DNA of 64,000 nt from Pauljensenia sp018375675 (GTDB lineage Bacteria; Actinomycetota; Actinomycetes; Actinomycetales; Actinomycetaceae). The notes under the pieces were generated by a model, which did not search any database, was not told where the DNA came from, and saw nothing but the letters and a program-made list of their open reading frames with translations. This document shows, one piece after another, positions 1-9,308 of this stretch. The stretch is from NCBI GenBank assembly GCA_041432705.1, contig JAPWAE010000002.1, positions 310,001-374,000 on the forward strand. The letters are read 5' to 3'. Made by a program: the position numbers and the translations under genes. Numbering within the stretch: the first letter of the stretch is position 1; every line of letters begins with the position of its first letter.

Positions 1-1475
1 AGCCGGGTCAGTTCGGCCTCGGTGAGGGTGTCGGGGTTGATCGGGTCGCTCAGGTGCCCGGCTCGCATGATCGCGATGGTCGAGCAGTTGGTGAGCACTT
101 CGGCGATGTCGTCGGAGATGATGATGACGGCCATGCCTTGCGCGGCGAGTTCGCGCAGGATCGAGTGGATCGTGAATTTGGAGCCGATGTCGACACCGAC
201 GGTGGGCCCGTTGAGGATGAGGACGGAGGGCTTAGTGGCGAGCCACTTGGCCAGGACGACCTTTTGCTGGTTGCCGCCCGACAGGGTGTTGACGGCGTTG
301 GCGGGGTCGGGGGTGACGACGTCGAGGCGTTTCACCCACTTCTTCTCTTCGTCGCGGATGGCTTTCTTGTCGATGAATCCGAGGGCCTTGGTGAAGGATT
401 CCATCTCGGAGATCGTGATGTTTTCGCCGATCGAGCGCGAGAGGAAGAGGCCTTCGGTGAGTCGGTCTTCGGGAACGTAGGCGATGCCGGCGGCGATCGC
501 GTCGCGCACGCCGCGCAGGGTGACATCCTGGCCTTTGACGCGGATGCGCCCGGAGTCGAGGGGGAGCATTCCGAAGAGGGACATGGCGAGTTCGGTGCGT
601 CCAGAGCCGAGGAGGCCGGTGATGCCAAGGATTTCGCCGGGCCGCACGCTCAGGGATGCGTCGGCGAAGGCGCCGGCAACGGTTGCGCCCTCAACCTGGA
701 GGATCGGGGCCTCGGTGATGTCGCCGGGCTGGTAGCGCTCCTCATCGAAGTCGCGCCCGGTCATGTGGCGGGCGAAGCTGGCGCGGTCGAGTTCTTCCTT
801 CGGGCAGGTGATGACCTTGTGTCCGCTGCGCAGGATGGTGAAGCGTTGCGCGATTTCGAAGACTTCTTCGAGCTTGTGGGACACGAAGAGGATCGCGATG
901 TCGCGCGATTGGAGGTCGGCGACGATGTTGAAGAGGGCGCGCACTTCCTTCTTGGTGAGGGCGGTCGTGGGCTCGTCCATGATGATGAGTTTCGCGTCGC
1001 CCATGAGCGCCCGGCTGATGGCGACGAGCTGTTTGTCGGCGACGGAGAGGTTGCCGACAAGTTCGTCGAGGTCGACCTGGAAGCCGATCTTCGCGACGGC
1101 TTCGCGGGCGACTTCGCGCATGCGCGAGCGGTTGACGAGGCGGCGTCCGGCGGCGACTTCGCTGCCGAGCGCGATGTTCTCCATGACGGAGAGGTTGGGG
1201 AAGATGGAGAAGTCCTGGTAGATGACGCGTACGCCCGCGTCGATGGCGTCGGCGGGTGTCAGTCGCGTAAACTCGCGGCCCCCGATAGAGACCGTTCCCT
1301 GTTCGGGGGTGTGGACTCCGGAGATGACTTTGATGAGGGTGGATTTGCCCGACCCGTTTTCTCCGGCGAGGCAGTGGATTTCTCCGGGTGCGATGTCGAG
1401 GTCGATGTCGACCAGGGCTCGCACGCCTGCGAAGGATTTGCTGACGTGTCGTACCGCCAGCACTGGGGTGTCCAT
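1..1475 (-). CDS. Sugar-type ABC transporter ATP-binding protein (RbsA/MglA-like), C-terminus cut by window edge
   Basis: Cytoplasmic ATPase expected to drive import of a sugar or AI-2-like ligand. Reading the minus strand from the ATG at 1475 gives MDTPVLAVRHVSKSFAG, then Walker A GENGSGKST near residue 40. A second nucleotide-binding domain near the window edge has the signature SGGNQQK and a degenerate Walker B (ILNGPTVGVDIGSK), followed by IIISDD. Two fused ATPase domains are typical of the RbsA/MglA/XylG family, which run to about 500 residues, so only the last few residues should be missing of the 491 seen. No ORF call covers this gene, but the frame stays open to base 1. It lies 97 bp downstream of the receptor gene on the same strand; a permease would be expected just outside the window. 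The exact sugar cannot be read from the sequence. Confidence 0.9.
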   Translation of the reverse strand, partial: MDTPVLAVRHVSKSFAGVRALVDIDLDIAPGEIHCLAGENGSGKSTLIKVISGVHTPEQGTVSIGGREFTRLTPADAIDAGVRVIYQDFSIFPNLSVMENIALGSEVAAGRRLVNRSRMREVAREAVAKIGFQVDLDELVGNLSVADKQLVAISRALMGDAKLIIMDEPTTALTKKEVRALFNIVADLQSRDIAILFVSHKLEEVFEIAQRFTILRSGHKVITCPKEELDRASFARHMTGRDFDEERYQPGDITEAPILQVEGATVAGAFADASLSVRPGEILGITGLLGSGRTELAMSLFGMLPLDSGRIRVKGQDVTLRGVRDAIAAGIAYVPEDRLTEGLFLSRSIGENITISEMESFTKALGFIDKKAIRDEEKKWVKRLDVVTPDPANAVNTLSGGNQQKVVLAKWLATKPSVLILNGPTVGVDIGSKFTIHSILRELAAQGMAVIIISDDIAEVLTNCSTIAIMRAGHLSDPINPDTLTEAELTR

Positions 1476-1510
1476 GTGGTGTCCTTTCCGACGCGTGGTG
1501 CCGACCCGGG

Positions 1511-1544
1511 GCCACGGCCTCGTTCATTGGGACGAGGCCGTGGC
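1511..1544. terminator. Perfect 13-bp hairpin between receptor and ATPase genes
   Basis: GCCACGGCCTCGT (1511-1523) is mirrored by ACGAGGCCGTGGC (1532-1544) around an 8-base loop. On the transcribed minus strand there is no U-run, so it may stabilise the receptor mRNA or reduce read-through into the ATPase rather than end transcription. The stem is one mismatch from the repeated ACGAGGCCGGGG word described in the findings. Confidence 0.5.
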
Positions 1545-1572
1545 GCGCGGGTGGTCGTGTGCGGCGATTCGG

Positions 1573-2622
1573 TTAGAAGCCGAGGGAGTCGACGTTGTCC
1601 TTGGTGATCTGGATCCAGCCGTTTCCTTCGAGGACCTTGGTGGAGCCCTGCGAGAAGTGCATGGATTCGTATCCCTTGACGCCGAGGTTGACGCCGTCTT
1701 CGATCTTTTCACCGTTGAGGATCTTGGTGGCCAGGGATGCCATGGCGTAGCCGGCGTCCGCGGGGTCCCAGAGGGTCAGGGTCGACACGGAGCCGTCCTT
1801 GAGGATCTGGGCGTTGGCGGCGGGCATGCCCGTGCCTGCGGTGAAGACTTTGCCCTTGAGGCCGAGTTCTTCGATGGCGCGGGCGGTGCCGGGCGCGTCG
1901 AAGGAGGAGGTGCCGAGGATGCCCTTGACTTCGGGGTACTTCTTGAGGACTTCCTTGGCGGTCTGGTAGGCGGTTTCACCGTTGTCCTGGGATTCGACGC
2001 GGGGCTCGGCTTCGAGCAGCGTCATCTTGGGGTACTTCTCCTTCTGGTGGGCGACGGCGCCGTCTGCCCATTCGTTGTGGGAGGCGTTGGTGACGTGACC
2101 GACCATGGTGGTGTAGACGCCTTCTTCACCCATGGCTTCGGCGAGGTTGTCCATGATGAACGCGCCGTATTCCGTGTTGTTGAAGGCTTCGATGTCGTAC
2201 ATCGTGTTTTGCTGGGAGGCGCCTTCGTGGGTGACGACGACGATGCCTGCGTCCATGGCCTGCTTGAGGACGGGTTCGATGGCGCCGGGGTCGACGGGGA
2301 CGACGCAGATGGCGTCGACGCCTTGGGCGATGAGGTCTTGGATGACCTGGGCCTGCATGGTGGCGTCGGTTTCAGCGGGGCCCTTCTGGAAGGCGTTCAT
2401 GCCGGTGTCTTCGGCGTACTTCTTGACGCCGGTTTCCATGCGGACGAACCAGGGGTTGGTGGCGTCCTTGGGGACGACGGCGATCGTGTAGTTGCCGTCT
2501 CCTCCGCCCTTCGCTGCGGGGCTGGACGAGGATTGTGCGGTGTCACCGGGGGTGCATGCTCCCAGGGCGAGAGCGCATGCGGATGCGGCGACGAGGGCTG
2601 TAGCTGCGAGGCGGGGCTTCAT
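1573..2622 (-). CDS. Sugar-type ABC transporter substrate-binding lipoprotein
   Basis: Extracytoplasmic receptor of 349 residues for the adjacent RbsA-like ATPase. The start at 2622 is preceded by GAGGAG at good distance, and gives a short Lys/Arg N-terminus, a hydrophobic stretch and a lipobox LALGAC with Cys23. A longer in-frame start at 2733 would bury the signal peptide. The mature part reads as a type-I periplasmic-binding fold (Peripla_BP_4): PKDATNPWF near the start, GVDAICVVPVDPGAIEPVL, then TALWDPAD-like sequence (TLTLWDPADAGYA) near the end. The pattern is closest to the rhamnose/AI-2 (RhaS/LsrB) receptors, but ligand assignment is inference. It is the first visible gene of the transporter operon, and high expression relative to the ATPase is expected. 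Confidence 0.88.
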   Translation of the reverse strand: MKPRLAATALVAASACALALGACTPGDTAQSSSSPAAKGGGDGNYTIAVVPKDATNPWFVRMETGVKKYAEDTGMNAFQKGPAETDATMQAQVIQDLIAQGVDAICVVPVDPGAIEPVLKQAMDAGIVVVTHEGASQQNTMYDIEAFNNTEYGAFIMDNLAEAMGEEGVYTTMVGHVTNASHNEWADGAVAHQKEKYPKMTLLEAEPRVESQDNGETAYQTAKEVLKKYPEVKGILGTSSFDAPGTARAIEELGLKGKVFTAGTGMPAANAQILKDGSVSTLTLWDPADAGYAMASLATKILNGEKIEDGVNLGVKGYESMHFSQGSTKVLEGNGWIQITKDNVDSLGF

Positions 2623-2858
2623 ATGAGTCTCCTCTGTGTGGGTCAACATCGGTGTTGGGGTTGTGGTTGTGCGTGCGGCGGCTCCGCTGGGGTGCGGCGG
2701 CGCGTGGGGTGGCCGTGCTTCCTTGCTGGCCACTCCCGCGGTGTCGCTTGTGCGGTGCTGCTGCGTGCCGGGCGTTCCCGTCCTTGGGGGCGCGTCGGCG
2801 TGCCCCCAATCCTAGGCCACGCGGGTGGTGGCGTTCACTTTCCGGGTCCGTGTGGGAC

Positions 2859-2868
2859 GAGGCCGGGG
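2859..2868 (+). repeat. GAGGCCGGGG word, intergenic copy
   Basis: One of the intergenic copies of the recurrent ACGAGGCCGGGG word (see findings). It lies about 240 bp upstream of the receptor gene in sequence with no recognisable ORF. Confidence 0.6.
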
Positions 2869-2907
2869 CGGGTTTTTGGGGTGTGTGTGGGCTGGTTGTG
2901 GGCTGAT

Positions 2908-2937
2908 TTGTCAGACCAGTGAGGCTATAGCCCTCAC
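2908..2937. promoter_or_regulatory. Candidate operator: GntR/FadR-like half-palindrome plus adjacent inverted repeat
   Basis: TTGTCAGACCA (2908-2918) is a near-palindrome of the TGGTCnGACCA kind bound by FadR-subfamily GntR repressors. Next to it GTGAGGCTATAG (2919-2930) is mirrored by CCCTCAC (2931-2937). They lie about 290 bp upstream of the receptor start. The 2623-3105 interval otherwise shows no gene. The regulator is not in the window and the assignment is only pattern-based. Confidence 0.3.
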
Positions 2938-3105
2938 CAAATTGACACGGACTGAATCCACTGAGCACGGTCCACTACTCACACAGCAAACTATCTGCAC
3001 AACCGTTCAGCGAATCGCGTCATATGTGCACATCTGAGCGGTGTAGGGGAAGCGCCTAACCGGCTACAACGCCAGATAAGACGCTCCCCCCTACCCGAGA
3101 AACGT

Positions 3106-3789
3106 TTAGTACCGCATACAACGCGGACGAACGCCATTGTTAATCTTCTTTGCCAAATCAATCAGCTCCTTGGGATTGCCTCGGCGCCATCCATGAGCAA
3201 CCGCCCACTCAGCCATCTTCTTCGGAGGAAGAATAATCCCCTCGTCATGTAGACGAAGCAGCGGCCGAACCACGTCTCTTTTGTCACGGCCCACAGAGAT
3301 CGTGTTGTTATGGTTGATCATCTGGGTTATCCGCTCGAGCGCATCAACAATTGTCGGGGTGAGCTCGGCTTCAGGCTCAAGCCCAGGGAGAGAGCCGCGA
3401 TCCACAACCGGCTCAAACGTGTGAACGATTTCAGCGTTCACTTCCTGGGCCCAGGTCTCCAAAGGACTCGACCACTGGACGACTGCCAGCGCCGTTACCC
3501 CCACCGCTCCAGCAGGGTACGCCAGATTCTCAGCATCGGGATACATCGCGAGAACAGGACCATTGACGCGGTACACATCTTTCCCTACCGCAATCGCAAG
3601 ATCCACGTCCGCATCTTTCAATAGATCCGGCAGAAACTTGTTTTTGTTGAGAATTCCCTTCTGCATAACCCAAAGCGTGAGCACTTGCCCTGCACCCACA
3701 TGCTGAAGCGCCCAACGCAGTGCCGCTTTGACACCTTCTTCAGTATGGTCCGCAATAGCACAGGGATAATCGATCGTTCTCGCATACAT
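3106..3789 (-). CDS. Unrecognised 227-aa protein next to the restriction module
   Basis: I do not recognise this family. The start at 3789 (MYARTIDYPC) is favoured because AGAGGTGG lies 8 bases upstream; longer starts at 3834 and 3918 lack a ribosome site. No signal peptide or strong membrane helix is visible, so it is probably cytoplasmic. The centre (AGAVGVTALAVVQWSSPLETWAQEVN) is hydrophobic and the C-terminus is basic with a motif WAVAHGWRRGNPKELIDLAKKI that looks like a small helical DNA-binding tail. Codon use is less GC-rich than in the housekeeping genes, in keeping with an accessory island. It is divergent from the Type ISP gene, with a 384-bp shared intergenic region, so a regulator or accessory defence role is possible but unproven. 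Confidence 0.6.
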   Translation of the reverse strand: MYARTIDYPCAIADHTEEGVKAALRWALQHVGAGQVLTLWVMQKGILNKNKFLPDLLKDADVDLAIAVGKDVYRVNGPVLAMYPDAENLAYPAGAVGVTALAVVQWSSPLETWAQEVNAEIVHTFEPVVDRGSLPGLEPEAELTPTIVDALERITQMINHNNTISVGRDKRDVVRPLLRLHDEGIILPPKKMAEWAVAHGWRRGNPKELIDLAKKINNGVRPRCMRY

Positions 3790-4033
3790 CGTGGTAGCCA
3801 CCTCTGACTTGTCGTCATCATGTTGTGTTGTCATTCGGCGCGGACAGGATTCTGGTCCTTGAAACTTGGAGAGAGCCACCATCTTCGACAACTCATCCCC
3901 AACAGCCCTAGCCGACAAGCAACACGTTAAGGAGGGGCATACTCATCTGCGTCCAAGCCCGGTTCATACAGACCATCAACAACAAGGACCGGCCCTGGAC
4001 TCCCACCGTGAGGTGGGTAGCGGAACCGGTCAT

Positions 4034-4045
4034 GTTGTCGACAAC
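4034..4045. promoter_or_regulatory. Perfect 12-bp palindrome in the divergent intergenic region
   Basis: GTTGTCGACAAC is a perfect palindrome 129 bp upstream of the Type ISP start and 245 bp upstream of the divergent 227-aa gene. Its position fits an operator controlling one or both genes. The remaining 3790-4173 sequence contains a short hairpin (CCCACC / GGTGGG near 4000-4018) and no gene I can support. Confidence 0.3.
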
Positions 4046-4138
4046 AATACTCTTAAACAACGCGGGTGCCACAACAAGCGCTAGGACCATCGTCGCCTAA
4101 ATAATCCCCTTGTAGGCACACCGGGACATCCGACTAGC

Positions 4139-4166
4139 TTGTGTGTCGTAGATTACCCGCTATTCT
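4139..4166 (+). promoter_or_regulatory. Candidate promoter giving a leaderless restriction-modification mRNA
   Basis: TTGTGT (4139-4144) and TATTCT (4161-4166) are separated by 16 bases and resemble -35/-10 boxes. The -10 box ends only 7 bases before the ATG at 4174, so transcription would begin at or next to the start codon. No Shine-Dalgarno sequence is present, which fits the leaderless translation common in Actinobacteria. Confidence 0.4.
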
Positions 4167-4173
4167 TGGTCGC

Positions 4174-7100
4174 ATGACTGCTGCGCGCGACGACGACTTC
4201 ATGGCACTGCCCGGCATGGAAGCGGATTCCACCGACACCCACCACGGCCGGGAACGTTTGTCAGATGACGCCACCCCCACCTCGGCAAACACCTCGTCGA
4301 ACGCCTCGTCGAACGCCTCCTCAAAATCCGCGCTGGATGCCCTGCTGGATGAGTACCGTGCGCGCGCAAAGAGCGAGCGCGAGAAGGGCACGCTCTTCGA
4401 GGAACTGACGCGCCAGTTCCTGCTCCACGACGCACGTTTCGCGCACCAGTTCAAGGAAATCTACCTGTGGAGCGAGTGGCCGGAGCACCGCACGGGCGAC
4501 ACCGGCATTGACCTGGTGGCGATCCCGGTCCGCGACGGCGAGGGTCCGGTGGCCATTCAGTGCAAGTTCTACGCGCTGGGTCACCGTATTCAGAAGGCGG
4601 ACATTGACTCGTTCCTCTCGGCGTCGGGCAAGGAGCCGTTCGGCCGCCGCATCGTCGTGGACACGTCGGGCGCGCCGTGGGGGAAGAACGCGCAGGATGC
4701 GATCGAGGGCCAGCAGATCCCGGTTTCGCGCATCACGCTGGCGGATCTGCGCGATTCGGACATTGATTGGCGCACGTATTCGCTGGGGTCGACGCAGGCG
4801 CCGAAGACCCGCGAGCGCAAGGTTCCGCGCGACCACCAGGTGCGTGCGCGCAGCGCGGTGATGGCGGGCTTCGAGGAGCACGACCGCGGCACGATGGTCA
4901 TGGCGTGCGGCACGGGTAAGACGTTCACGGCGCTCACGATCGCGCGCGAGTTCGTGGAGAAGGAGGGCGGCACCGCCCGGATCCTGTTCGCGGTCCCCTC
5001 GCTCGCGCTCCTCAAGCAGACGCTGGACGATTGGGCGGCCGAGGCCGACGGCGCGTTCACGGCGTGGGCGGTGTGTTCGGATACGAAGGTGTCGTCGTCG
5101 GCGCGTAACGACACGGCCGAGGAGTCGGCGGTGGACCTGCCGATTCCGGCGACGACGGACGGCCAGCGCCTCGCGGACTCCCTGAACGCGAATAACGCGA
5201 CGGAGGGCCTGCAGGTCGTCTTCGCGACGTATCAGTCGATCGAGGTGATTCACCGCGCGCAGGAGATTGCGGACGACGAGTGGCGCGATTTCGACCTGGT
5301 GATCTGCGACGAGGCCCACCGCACGACGGGCGCGACGCTGACGGGCGAGGACGAGAGCGCGTTCACGAAGATCCACAGCGACGAGTTCATCCGCCGCGCG
5401 AAGACCCTCTACATGACGGCGACGCCGCGTATTTTCGCGGAGAACGCGAAGAATAGGGCCTCGGAGAAGGATGCGATCCTGACCTCGATGGACGATCAGG
5501 AGACCTACGGTCCGGTGTTCTTCCGCCTGGGCTTCGGCCAGGCGGTGAAGGAGAACCTGCTGACGGACTACAAGGTCATCATCTTGACGGTCAGCGAGGA
5601 GGAGGTGTCGCAGCACTATCAGGCGATCGCGGAGATGGGCGGCGAGCTGAACCTGGACACGGCCGCGAAGCTGACGGGCTGCTGGAACGCGCTGGCAAAG
5701 CGCAAGAATCGCGGCTCGGACGTGGACTACGGCGAGGATCGCGCGCCGATGCGCCGCGCGGTGGCCTTCTGCAAGGACATCAAGGCCTCGAAGGCGGTGG
5801 CCACGCAGTTCCCGGACCTGGTGAACGGCCCCTTTGGCCTGAGCGACCTGAGCAACGACGACGCGTCGGATAACCTGCAGGTCGAGTGCCGCCACGTGGA
5901 CGGCACGATGAACGCGGCGGTGCGTGCGCGCGAGATGGATTGGCTGACCGAGGGCGCGGGCACGGACGAGGTCCCGGTGTGCCGCATCCTGACGAACGCG
6001 CGCTGCCTGAGCGAGGGCGTGGACGTGCCCACGCTGGACGCGGTGCTCTTCCTGTCGCCGCGCAAGTCGCAGGTGGATGTCATCCAGGCGGTGGGCCGCG
6101 TGATGCGCCGCGCGGAGGGCAAGGATTTCGGCTACATCATCCTGCCCGTGGCCGTGCCGGCGGGCATGGCTCCGGAGCGCGCGCTGGACGACAACAAGCG
6201 CTTCCAGGTCGTGTGGCAGGTTCTCAAGGCCCTGCGCGCTCACGACGAGCGCCTGGACGCGGCGATCAACTCGATGGAGCTCAACGGCCAGGGGCCGGAG
6301 AACATCATCGTCGAGCAGGTCTCCCTTGAGAAGGCGAAGAAGCAGGACGATCCGCTCGACGGCACTGCGCCCGATGGGGACGAGGCCGGGGCCGGGTCCT
6401 CGGGGTCGGGCGCGGATGGGGTGGCCCAGGGGATCCAGGGTCAGCTGACGCTGCTGCCCTCGGATTGGAAGGAGTCGGTATTCGGCCGGATCGTGAAGAA
6501 GGTGGGCTCGTCCCTGTACTGGGAGGACTGGTCCAAGGACATCGCGACGGTCGCGGACCGCTACATTCACCTCATCGATCGCCTGCTGGAGGATCCGCAG
6601 CGCCAGGACGCCTTCCAGGAGTTCGTGAACGCGCTGCGCCAGACCTTGAACCCGGCCGTCGACAATGAGTCCGCGGTGGAGATGCTGGCCCAGCACATCC
6701 TGACGGCACCGCTGTTCGACGCGATGTTCCCGGATCATTCGTTCTCGAAGCAGAACCCGGTGAGCCGTGCGATGGACACGATCGTGGAGATGCTGGCGTC
6801 GCACTCGATGTTCGAGAATGAGCGCCGCGACCTGGATTCCTTCTACCGGGCGATGGTCGAGCGCATCGAGGCCGTGCATACCCTGGCGGGTAAGCAGGAG
6901 ATCATGCGCACGCTCTACGATCGCTTCTTCTCCCAAGCCTTCCCGCGCATGAGCGAGCGCCTGGGCATCGTCTTCACGCCCGTCGAGGTCGTGGACTTCA
7001 TCATCCGCAGCGCGGATGATGCGATGCGCACGGCGTTTGGCCAGAGCCTGGGGGATCCGGGCGTGGCCATCATCGAGCCCTTCGCGGGGACGGGCACCTT

Positions 7101-9306
7101 CGTGGCGCGCCTGCTGCAGCTGGGCGTCATTCCGCCCGAGGCCCTGGAGCGCAAGTACACCAGCGAGATCTTCGCGAACGAGTTCGTGCTGCTCTCCTAC
7201 TACATCGCGTCGATCAACATCGAGCAGGTGTACCACCAGGTGCGCGCCGAGCAGGGCGTGGACGAGGGCTACGTCGAGTTCCCGGGCATGACCCTGACGG
7301 ACACCTTCCAGCTCCACGAGGGCGACGGTACGATCACCGAGGACTTCGAGGGCCTGGCCGCCAACAACGAGCGCGCGAAGGCAGAGAAGGACTCGGCGAT
7401 CACAGTCATCATGATGAACCCGCCGTACTCGGCGGGCCAGAACAGCGCGAACGACAACAACCAGAACCTGGCATACCCGCGCCTGGACGAGCGCATCGCA
7501 GCGACCTACACGGACCGGTCATCAGGTACGAACAAGAACAGCCTCTACGACTCCTACTTCCGCGCCCTACGCTGGGCATCGGACCGCATCGGAGAACGAG
7601 GCGTCATCGCCTTTATCTCCAACAGCTCCTTCGTGGACGGAAACTCCGCGGATGGCGTTCGCCTGTCGCTGCAGGAGGAGTTCTCGCAGATCTTCATCTA
7701 TAACCTGCGTGGCGGTATCCGAGGAAAAATGGGAGATGCCGCAAAACGTGAAGGTGGAAACATCTTCCCCATCATGACGGGTGTCGCAATTAGTGTGCTC
7801 ATCAAGGACCCAGCACACACAGGCATCGCGGAAATCTTCTACGCGGAGGCGGAGGACTACGCAACTCGACAGGAGAAGCTCGATCAGATAACCGCCTACA
7901 GATCGATCGAGGGGATCAGTGGGGTGGACGCGTTCCAACCGGTCACGCCCAACCAGCATGGCGACTGGATCAGCTCTCGCGACGAGCGCTTCGCGACCTT
8001 CCAGGAAATCGGCAACAAAGCGTTGAAGGGCAAGGAATCAACGCCCGCAGTATTCCGACAGTATTCTGCTGGGCTCCAAACTAATCGAGATGCATGGTGC
8101 TGCGGTTTTTCCGCAGACAACATCATCACCAACATATGCAAGTTAATTACAAATTACAACGAAGGAATCAAAAAGAATGAACCTGATTTTGATGCCACCA
8201 AGATCTCATGGACACGCTCCCTAAGAAGACGTTACGAACAGAATAAGCAACTCAAACAAGATAATGGATCTATCCGGCAATGCGCATATAGACCATACAT
8301 CCGACAATATCTTTATTGGTCTTCAGATCTAATTGAATACATGAACCAGGTTCCCCAATTTTTCCCAACAGAAGCACACCAGAACATCACTCTTGTTTTA
8401 CCTGCAGGACCATCAGCAGCACAATTTTCGCCAATTGTTTACACGCTAATACCTGCCGTAACCCCTAACGGCGGAAACCAAATGTTCGCTCTCTACACCT
8501 GGGAGCCCCTCTCCCCCACCTCCGGGAGCGAGCCCGACCTGTTCGCCGGCCTGGCGACCGCCTCGGAAAGCCAGGCGGATGGGGCGGCCACGGCCTCGTC
8601 CCTGGATTTCTCGCGGCCGATCGGCGACCAGATCCCCGTGATCCTGGACGGGTACCGCCGCGTCGATAACGTCACGGACGCGACGCTGGCCTCGTACCGG
8701 GAGCACTACGGGGATGCGGGGATCACGAAGGAGGACATTTTCTTCTACGTGTACGCGCTGCTGCATCACCCGGAGTATCGGGAGCGCTACGCGGATGACT
8801 TGAAGAAGATGCTGCCGCACATTCCTCGCGCGGTGGGTTTCCACACGTATGCGAGCGTGGGCCGCGAGCTGGCGGACCTGCACGTGAACTACGAGCGGGT
8901 GGAGCCGTATCCGTCGGTGCAGGAGGAGGCGAGCCTGCACGCGCCTGCGGACCCGTGGGAGCGCTACCGGATCGGCGAGCGCAAGATGCGTTTCCCGAAG
9001 CTGGGGCGCCGCGACGATGACTTCACACACTTGGAGTACAACGACTACGTGACACTGACGGGCATTCCCGCGGAGGCGCAGGCATATTCGATTTCGGGTC
9101 GCAGCCCACTCGGATGGGTCATCGACCGCTACCACGTGAAGACGGACAAGGCGTCGGGCATCGTCAACGACCCGAACGATTTCCTGCGCGAGCAGGGCCG
9201 CCCCGACGCGGTCGTGGACCTGATCAAGCGCCTCGTCACCGTCTCAATGCGAACCCAGGAGCTTCTGGCGACGCTGCCGAAACTAGAGATTCCAGAAGGA
9301 GAGTAA
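4174..9306 (+). CDS. Type ISP single-chain restriction-modification enzyme (nuclease-helicase-methyltransferase)
   Basis: A 1710-residue protein carrying all restriction-modification activities. Domains in order: Mrr-like nuclease near residues 105-135 (TGIDLVA and QCKFY supply the D...QxK catalytic set); superfamily-2 helicase/translocase with Walker A CGTGKT near 245 and DEAH near 379, and helicase motif VIQAVGRVMRRA; a helical coupler; an N6-adenine methyltransferase with EPFAGTGTF near 970 and NPPY near 1081; and a C-terminal target-recognition region. This is the order of LlaGI/LlaBIII-type enzymes, which methylate one strand and translocate before cutting. The recognition region (about 7730-8490) is markedly AT-richer than the flanks, suggesting exchange of specificity. 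The stop lies 2 bases before the next gene, implying co-transcription. The ATG at 4174 was chosen over GTG at 4141 because of the promoter position. Confidence 0.92.
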   Translation: MTAARDDDFMALPGMEADSTDTHHGRERLSDDATPTSANTSSNASSNASSKSALDALLDEYRARAKSEREKGTLFEELTRQFLLHDARFAHQFKEIYLWSEWPEHRTGDTGIDLVAIPVRDGEGPVAIQCKFYALGHRIQKADIDSFLSASGKEPFGRRIVVDTSGAPWGKNAQDAIEGQQIPVSRITLADLRDSDIDWRTYSLGSTQAPKTRERKVPRDHQVRARSAVMAGFEEHDRGTMVMACGTGKTFTALTIAREFVEKEGGTARILFAVPSLALLKQTLDDWAAEADGAFTAWAVCSDTKVSSSARNDTAEESAVDLPIPATTDGQRLADSLNANNATEGLQVVFATYQSIEVIHRAQEIADDEWRDFDLVICDEAHRTTGATLTGEDESAFTKIHSDEFIRRAKTLYMTATPRIFAENAKNRASEKDAILTSMDDQETYGPVFFRLGFGQAVKENLLTDYKVIILTVSEEEVSQHYQAIAEMGGELNLDTAAKLTGCWNALAKRKNRGSDVDYGEDRAPMRRAVAFCKDIKASKAVATQFPDLVNGPFGLSDLSNDDASDNLQVECRHVDGTMNAAVRAREMDWLTEGAGTDEVPVCRILTNARCLSEGVDVPTLDAVLFLSPRKSQVDVIQAVGRVMRRAEGKDFGYIILPVAVPAGMAPERALDDNKRFQVVWQVLKALRAHDERLDAAINSMELNGQGPENIIVEQVSLEKAKKQDDPLDGTAPDGDEAGAGSSGSGADGVAQGIQGQLTLLPSDWKESVFGRIVKKVGSSLYWEDWSKDIATVADRYIHLIDRLLEDPQRQDAFQEFVNALRQTLNPAVDNESAVEMLAQHILTAPLFDAMFPDHSFSKQNPVSRAMDTIVEMLASHSMFENERRDLDSFYRAMVERIEAVHTLAGKQEIMRTLYDRFFSQAFPRMSERLGIVFTPVEVVDFIIRSADDAMRTAFGQSLGDPGVAIIEPFAGTGTFVARLLQLGVIPPEALERKYTSEIFANEFVLLSYYIASINIEQVYHQVRAEQGVDEGYVEFPGMTLTDTFQLHEGDGTITEDFEGLAANNERAKAEKDSAITVIMMNPPYSAGQNSANDNNQNLAYPRLDERIAATYTDRSSGTNKNSLYDSYFRALRWASDRIGERGVIAFISNSSFVDGNSADGVRLSLQEEFSQIFIYNLRGGIRGKMGDAAKREGGNIFPIMTGVAISVLIKDPAHTGIAEIFYAEAEDYATRQEKLDQITAYRSIEGISGVDAFQPVTPNQHGDWISSRDERFATFQEIGNKALKGKESTPAVFRQYSAGLQTNRDAWCCGFSADNIITNICKLITNYNEGIKKNEPDFDATKISWTRSLRRRYEQNKQLKQDNGSIRQCAYRPYIRQYLYWSSDLIEYMNQVPQFFPTEAHQNITLVLPAGPSAAQFSPIVYTLIPAVTPNGGNQMFALYTWEPLSPTSGSEPDLFAGLATASESQADGAATASSLDFSRPIGDQIPVILDGYRRVDNVTDATLASYREHYGDAGITKEDIFFYVYALLHHPEYRERYADDLKKMLPHIPRAVGFHTYASVGRELADLHVNYERVEPYPSVQEEASLHAPADPWERYRIGERKMRFPKLGRRDDDFTHLEYNDYVTLTGIPAEAQAYSISGRSPLGWVIDRYHVKTDKASGIVNDPNDFLREQGRPDAVVDLIKRLVTVSMRTQELLATLPKLEIPEGE

Positions 9307-9308
9307 CC

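Noticed and set aside
3908..4090. 60-residue minus-strand ORF (possible small membrane protein) in the divergent gap
   Set aside because: Hydrophobic in part, but no ribosome site, and it overlaps the palindrome and hairpin that look regulatory. Not enough support.
4321..7317. 998-residue ORF antisense to the Type ISP gene
   Set aside because: Arg/His/Leu-rich shadow translation typical of the opposite strand of high-GC genes; no motifs.
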